Source of the DNA: Sphingorhabdus lutea
GTDB taxonomy: Bacteria; Pseudomonadota; Alphaproteobacteria; Sphingomonadales; Sphingomonadaceae
Direction of reading: 5' to 3'
Length of the DNA stretch: 64,000 bases
Assembly: GCF_001889025.1 (NCBI RefSeq)
Contig: NZ_CP018154.1
Location: 1,478,501-1,542,500, forward strand
Positions 61,570 through 64,000 of this stretch are shown here, piece by piece (the first letter of the stretch is position 1; each line of letters opens with the position of its first letter). The notes beneath the pieces are model-generated. The model searched no databases and was not told the DNA's origin. It was given only the letters and a program-made list of their open reading frames with translations. Position numbers and translations under genes: made by a program.

Positions 61570-63165
61570 ATGATAGGCGGAATGCAAAATTATGAATTGG
61601 TGGTTTCCAATTTAATCGATCATGCCGATAGGGAATTTGGTGGCCGTGAAATCGTGACCCATTGGGCCGATGGAAGCCGAACCCGAACCGATTGGAGCGG
61701 CATTCGCCAAGATGCTTTAAAAATGACGCAGGCATTGCAAGCTGCCAATATTCAAAAAGGTGATCGTATAGCCACATTGGCCATGAACCATAGCCGCCAC
61801 TTGGTAAGCTGGTATGGGGCGGTGGGCGCAGGCGGTGTTTTGCACACCATTAACCCGCGATTATTTGACGAGCAATTAATTTATATCATCAACCATGCCG
61901 AAGATAAGGTGATGTTATATGATGCCGCATTCCAACCCATAATTGATCGATTGCGGGATAAATTACCAACGATTGAGAAATATATTTGTTTTGACCCACC
62001 ATCTGGACAAAATGGTTTTGAAGAATGGATTGGTCAATTTAATGGCGATGTGACATGGGCAAAAATGGATGAACGCGACCCCTGCATGCTTTGTTATACA
62101 AGCGGGACAACAGGAAATCCCAAAGGTGTTTTATATGAACATCGTTCAACCACATTACATGCAATGGCGGGGTTACAGCCTGCGGCATTTGATTTTGATG
62201 CCCAATCGGTCATGTTGCCTGTTGTGCCCATGTTCCATGCGGCAAGTTGGGGTTTGCCATGGGCGGGCGCCATGGCAGGCGTTAAATTTGTATATAGCGC
62301 GGTAAATGATCCTGCAATTTTGCATGATTTGACGATATCAGAAGGCGTCACGCATAGCGCAGGCGTGCCAACTGTCTGGCTTGCCATGTTTCAACATTTG
62401 GACGCAACGGGCAGCGATTTGGGAAAACTTCGTATGGCGATTATCGGCGGTTCTGCTGCGCCGCGATCTATGGTGGAGCGTTTGATGAAAGCGGGGATAA
62501 GAGTTGGTCATGCATGGGGGATGACCGAAACATCACCCATTGGCACGGTTGGTTCACCGACGACCAATTGGCATGAGCTTAGCTTTGATGAGCAAGTGGA
62601 TATTGTGTGCAAACAGGGGCGGCCCATTTTTGGGGTCGAATTATGCACGGTTGACGATGATGATAATATTTTGCCCCGTGATGGCGAAACCTCGGGCCGA
62701 TTGTTGATAAGAGGGCCTTGGGTGCTGCAACGATATTTTAAGGCGGATGAAGATGCGGTTGATGAAAATGGATGGTTTGACACGGGCGATGTTGCGACTT
62801 TACATCCCGATGGCACGCTGCAAATAACCGATCGGTCAAAAGATGTTATTAAATCGGGCGGCGAGTGGATTAGTTCGGTCGAGCTGGAAAATGCGGCGGT
62901 CGGCTGCCCAGGTGTCGCAGAAGCAGCGGCGATTGGGATATATCATCCTAAATGGGATGAGCGGCCATTATTAATCATTGTCCGCAAAAGCGGCAACGAT
63001 GTATCAGCAGAGGATATTTTATCCTATCTTTCCGATAAAGTTGCCAAATGGTGGATGCCAGATGATATTGTTTTTGTAGATGAAATTCCGCACACTGCGA
63101 CAGGCAAAATTTTAAAAACCGAACTTCGAAATCGGTTTAAAGAATATCGTTTTGAGGAGGTATAA
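61570..63165 (+). CDS. Long-chain fatty-acid--CoA ligase (AMP-binding)
   Basis: The 531-residue enzyme has the adenylation motif [28 protein letters not shown] and the C-terminal lysine in [12 protein letters not shown]. It activates a carboxylic acid to acyl-AMP and then acyl-CoA. Medium- or long-chain fatty acids are likely but the acyl chain length is not known. GGGAGAGAGAG precedes the ATG. The DUF1330 gene follows after two bases. Confidence 0.9.
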   Translation: MIGGMQNYELVVSNLIDHADREFGGREIVTHWADGSRTRTDWSGIRQDALKMTQALQAANIQKGDRIATLAMNHSRHLVSWYGAVGAGGVLHTINPRLFDEQLIYIINHAEDKVMLYDAAFQPIIDRLRDKLPTIEKYICFDPPSGQNGFEEWIGQFNGDVTWAKMDERDPCMLCYTSGTTGNPKGVLYEHRSTTLHAMAGLQPAAFDFDAQSVMLPVVPMFHAASWGLPWAGAMAGVKFVYSAVNDPAILHDLTISEGVTHSAGVPTVWLAMFQHLDATGSDLGKLRMAIIGGSAAPRSMVERLMKAGIRVGHAWGMTETSPIGTVGSPTTNWHELSFDEQVDIVCKQGRPIFGVELCTVDDDDNILPRDGETSGRLLIRGPWVLQRYFKADEDAVDENGWFDTGDVATLHPDGTLQITDRSKDVIKSGGEWISSVELENAAVGCPGVAEAAAIGIYHPKWDERPLLIIVRKSGNDVSAEDILSYLSDKVAKWWMPDDIVFVDEIPHTATGKILKTELRNRFKEYRFEEV

Positions 63166-63167
63166 TC

Positions 63168-63581
63168 ATGGAAGGTAAAAACTATCTTGATCCTGAGCGT
63201 GAAGCATTTGAAATCTTCAAATCATTGCCAAGAGATACGTCAATCCACATGCTGAATTTGGTGAAGTTTAAGGATAATGCGACCTATCCGGCGGATCATG
63301 AATGTGCGGATTTATCATGGAGCGGAAAACGCGCATATGAAGAATATGGCAAAAGCAGCGGACCTATTTTTGCCTCGGTTGGCGGGACGATTATTTGGCG
63401 CGGGCAAATGGACGTGATGTTAATTGGGCCGCCCAATCAACATTGGGATACATGTTTTATCGCGCAATATCCAAATTCAGCCGCATTTTTGGAAATGGTA
63501 ACAAATGAAGAATATCGAAAAGTGGTTGTGCATCGCCAATCAGCTGTGTTGACTAGTCGATTGATAAGATTTTCGCCATAA
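63168..63581 (+). CDS. DUF1330 family protein
   Basis: The 137-residue protein has the ferredoxin-like DUF1330 pattern: H-M-L-N-L-V-K-F near the start, A-Y-E-E-Y-G, and [19 protein letters not shown] at the end. Its ATG is preceded by GAGGAGG in the end of the ligase gene, indicating co-translation. Function unknown; perhaps a small ligand-binding or lipid-related accessory. Confidence 0.88.
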   Translation: MEGKNYLDPEREAFEIFKSLPRDTSIHMLNLVKFKDNATYPADHECADLSWSGKRAYEEYGKSSGPIFASVGGTIIWRGQMDVMLIGPPNQHWDTCFIAQYPNSAAFLEMVTNEEYRKVVVHRQSAVLTSRLIRFSP

Positions 63582-63694
63582 CAATGGATGGTAGCTTTGG
63601 ATGAATATTTTTGATTAAATAAATTGCTGATATTGTAACCTTTTCACATGCTATGCCGTATCTATTATGAATGCATAAGATAAAGGTTGTTTTT

Positions 63695-64000
63695 ATGAAT
63701 GAGACTAGTTTGAGTTTTTCGTTGGCCCTTGCGGTTATTTCGGCGGCGGCGACAAGTTTTTCATCCTATAGCTCCAACCATCTGGCTGAAAATAAAGCTA
63801 AAATTGTAGAAGCCAAGGAAAATAACGTGACTGCCATTTTTGCAATGGGATGTTTTTGGTGTGCAGAGGCGGATTTTGAAAAGGTCAAAGGCGTTATAAA
63901 AGTAGAATCTGGATATATTGGCGGGAATGTTAATAATCCAAGTTATGAGCAAGTAAGTGCGGGCGGCAGCGGCCATTATGAAGCTGTCTTGGTTACTTAT
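63695..64000 (+). CDS. msrA: Peptide methionine sulfoxide reductase MsrA, exported, 3' end beyond window
   Basis: The first 102 residues are visible before the right edge. An N-terminal hydrophobic segment ([16 protein letters not shown]) looks like a signal peptide or membrane anchor, followed by the MsrA active site [13 protein letters not shown] and S-G-H-Y-E-A. It would repair oxidised methionine in the envelope. AAAGG lies before the ATG. Confidence 0.9.
   Translation, partial: MNETSLSFSLALAVISAAATSFSSYSSNHLAENKAKIVEAKENNVTAIFAMGCFWCAEADFEKVKGVIKVESGYIGGNVNNPSYEQVSAGGSGHYEAVLVTY

Overview
The window reads as a chromosomal segment of an alphaproteobacterium, most likely a sphingomonad (order Sphingomonadales). 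The base composition is fairly AT-rich for that group (judged by eye, not computed). Pointers are a complete 14-subunit NADH dehydrogenase operon followed by birA, coaX, rnj and a DUF1467 gene, a LexA box of the alphaproteobacterial GTTC-N7-GTTC type in front of lexA, a zapA / 6S RNA / 5-formyl-THF cyclo-ligase block, a DUF2842 gene, and the neighbours tpiA, ppiD and trpEGDC. Most genes are core housekeeping genes, and 1-8-base stop/start overlaps are very common. No insertion sequence, prophage, CRISPR array or rRNA was seen.

Layout. 1-3.6 kb: a minus-strand run of four exported, DUF11-like surface proteins, the last running off the left edge. 3.8 kb: tRNA-Asp with a clear promoter and terminator. 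4.1-7.9 kb: an Mpo1-like membrane protein, a class II aldolase, a divergent Crp/Fnr regulator, DUF2842, 5-FCL, 6S RNA, zapA and a small coiled-coil protein. 8.1-15.6 kb: central carbon genes (tkt, gap, pgk, class I fda), then thiE, efp and an inositol-phosphatase-family gene. 15.7-34.5 kb: nuoA-N with two extra genes inside it (an NTF2-like protein between nuoD and nuoE, an exported four-cysteine protein between nuoF and nuoG), then birA, coaX, rnj and DUF1467.

34.6-41 kb is the least familiar part: a two-TM coiled-coil protein on the minus strand, and divergent from it a small HPt-like protein, a membrane protein with a soluble N-terminal domain, an all-helical protein and a histidine-kinase-like protein. 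In both the HPt-like and the kinase-like protein the residue at the phospho-histidine position appears not to be histidine. This is the best candidate for an undescribed signalling system.

41-55 kb: gltA, comEC, lexA, trpC-D-G-E and ppiD (all minus except comEC), then tpiA, secG and pyrG, and hsp20 on the minus strand. 55.5-64 kb: lolC-lolD, glutathione peroxidase, dnaE, an acyl-CoA ligase, a DUF1330 protein and the start of an apparently exported msrA cut by the right edge.

Functionally the window links lower glycolysis and the pentose phosphate pathway, aerobic respiration, tryptophan synthesis, the SOS switch, envelope protein folding and lipoprotein export. Simple repeats occur at two gene ends (3 units of 14 bp after DUF1467; 7 units of 5 bp between ppiD and trpE), and candidate operators lie in two divergent intergenic regions. 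All functional calls rest on recognised motifs and gene order; no database search was run.
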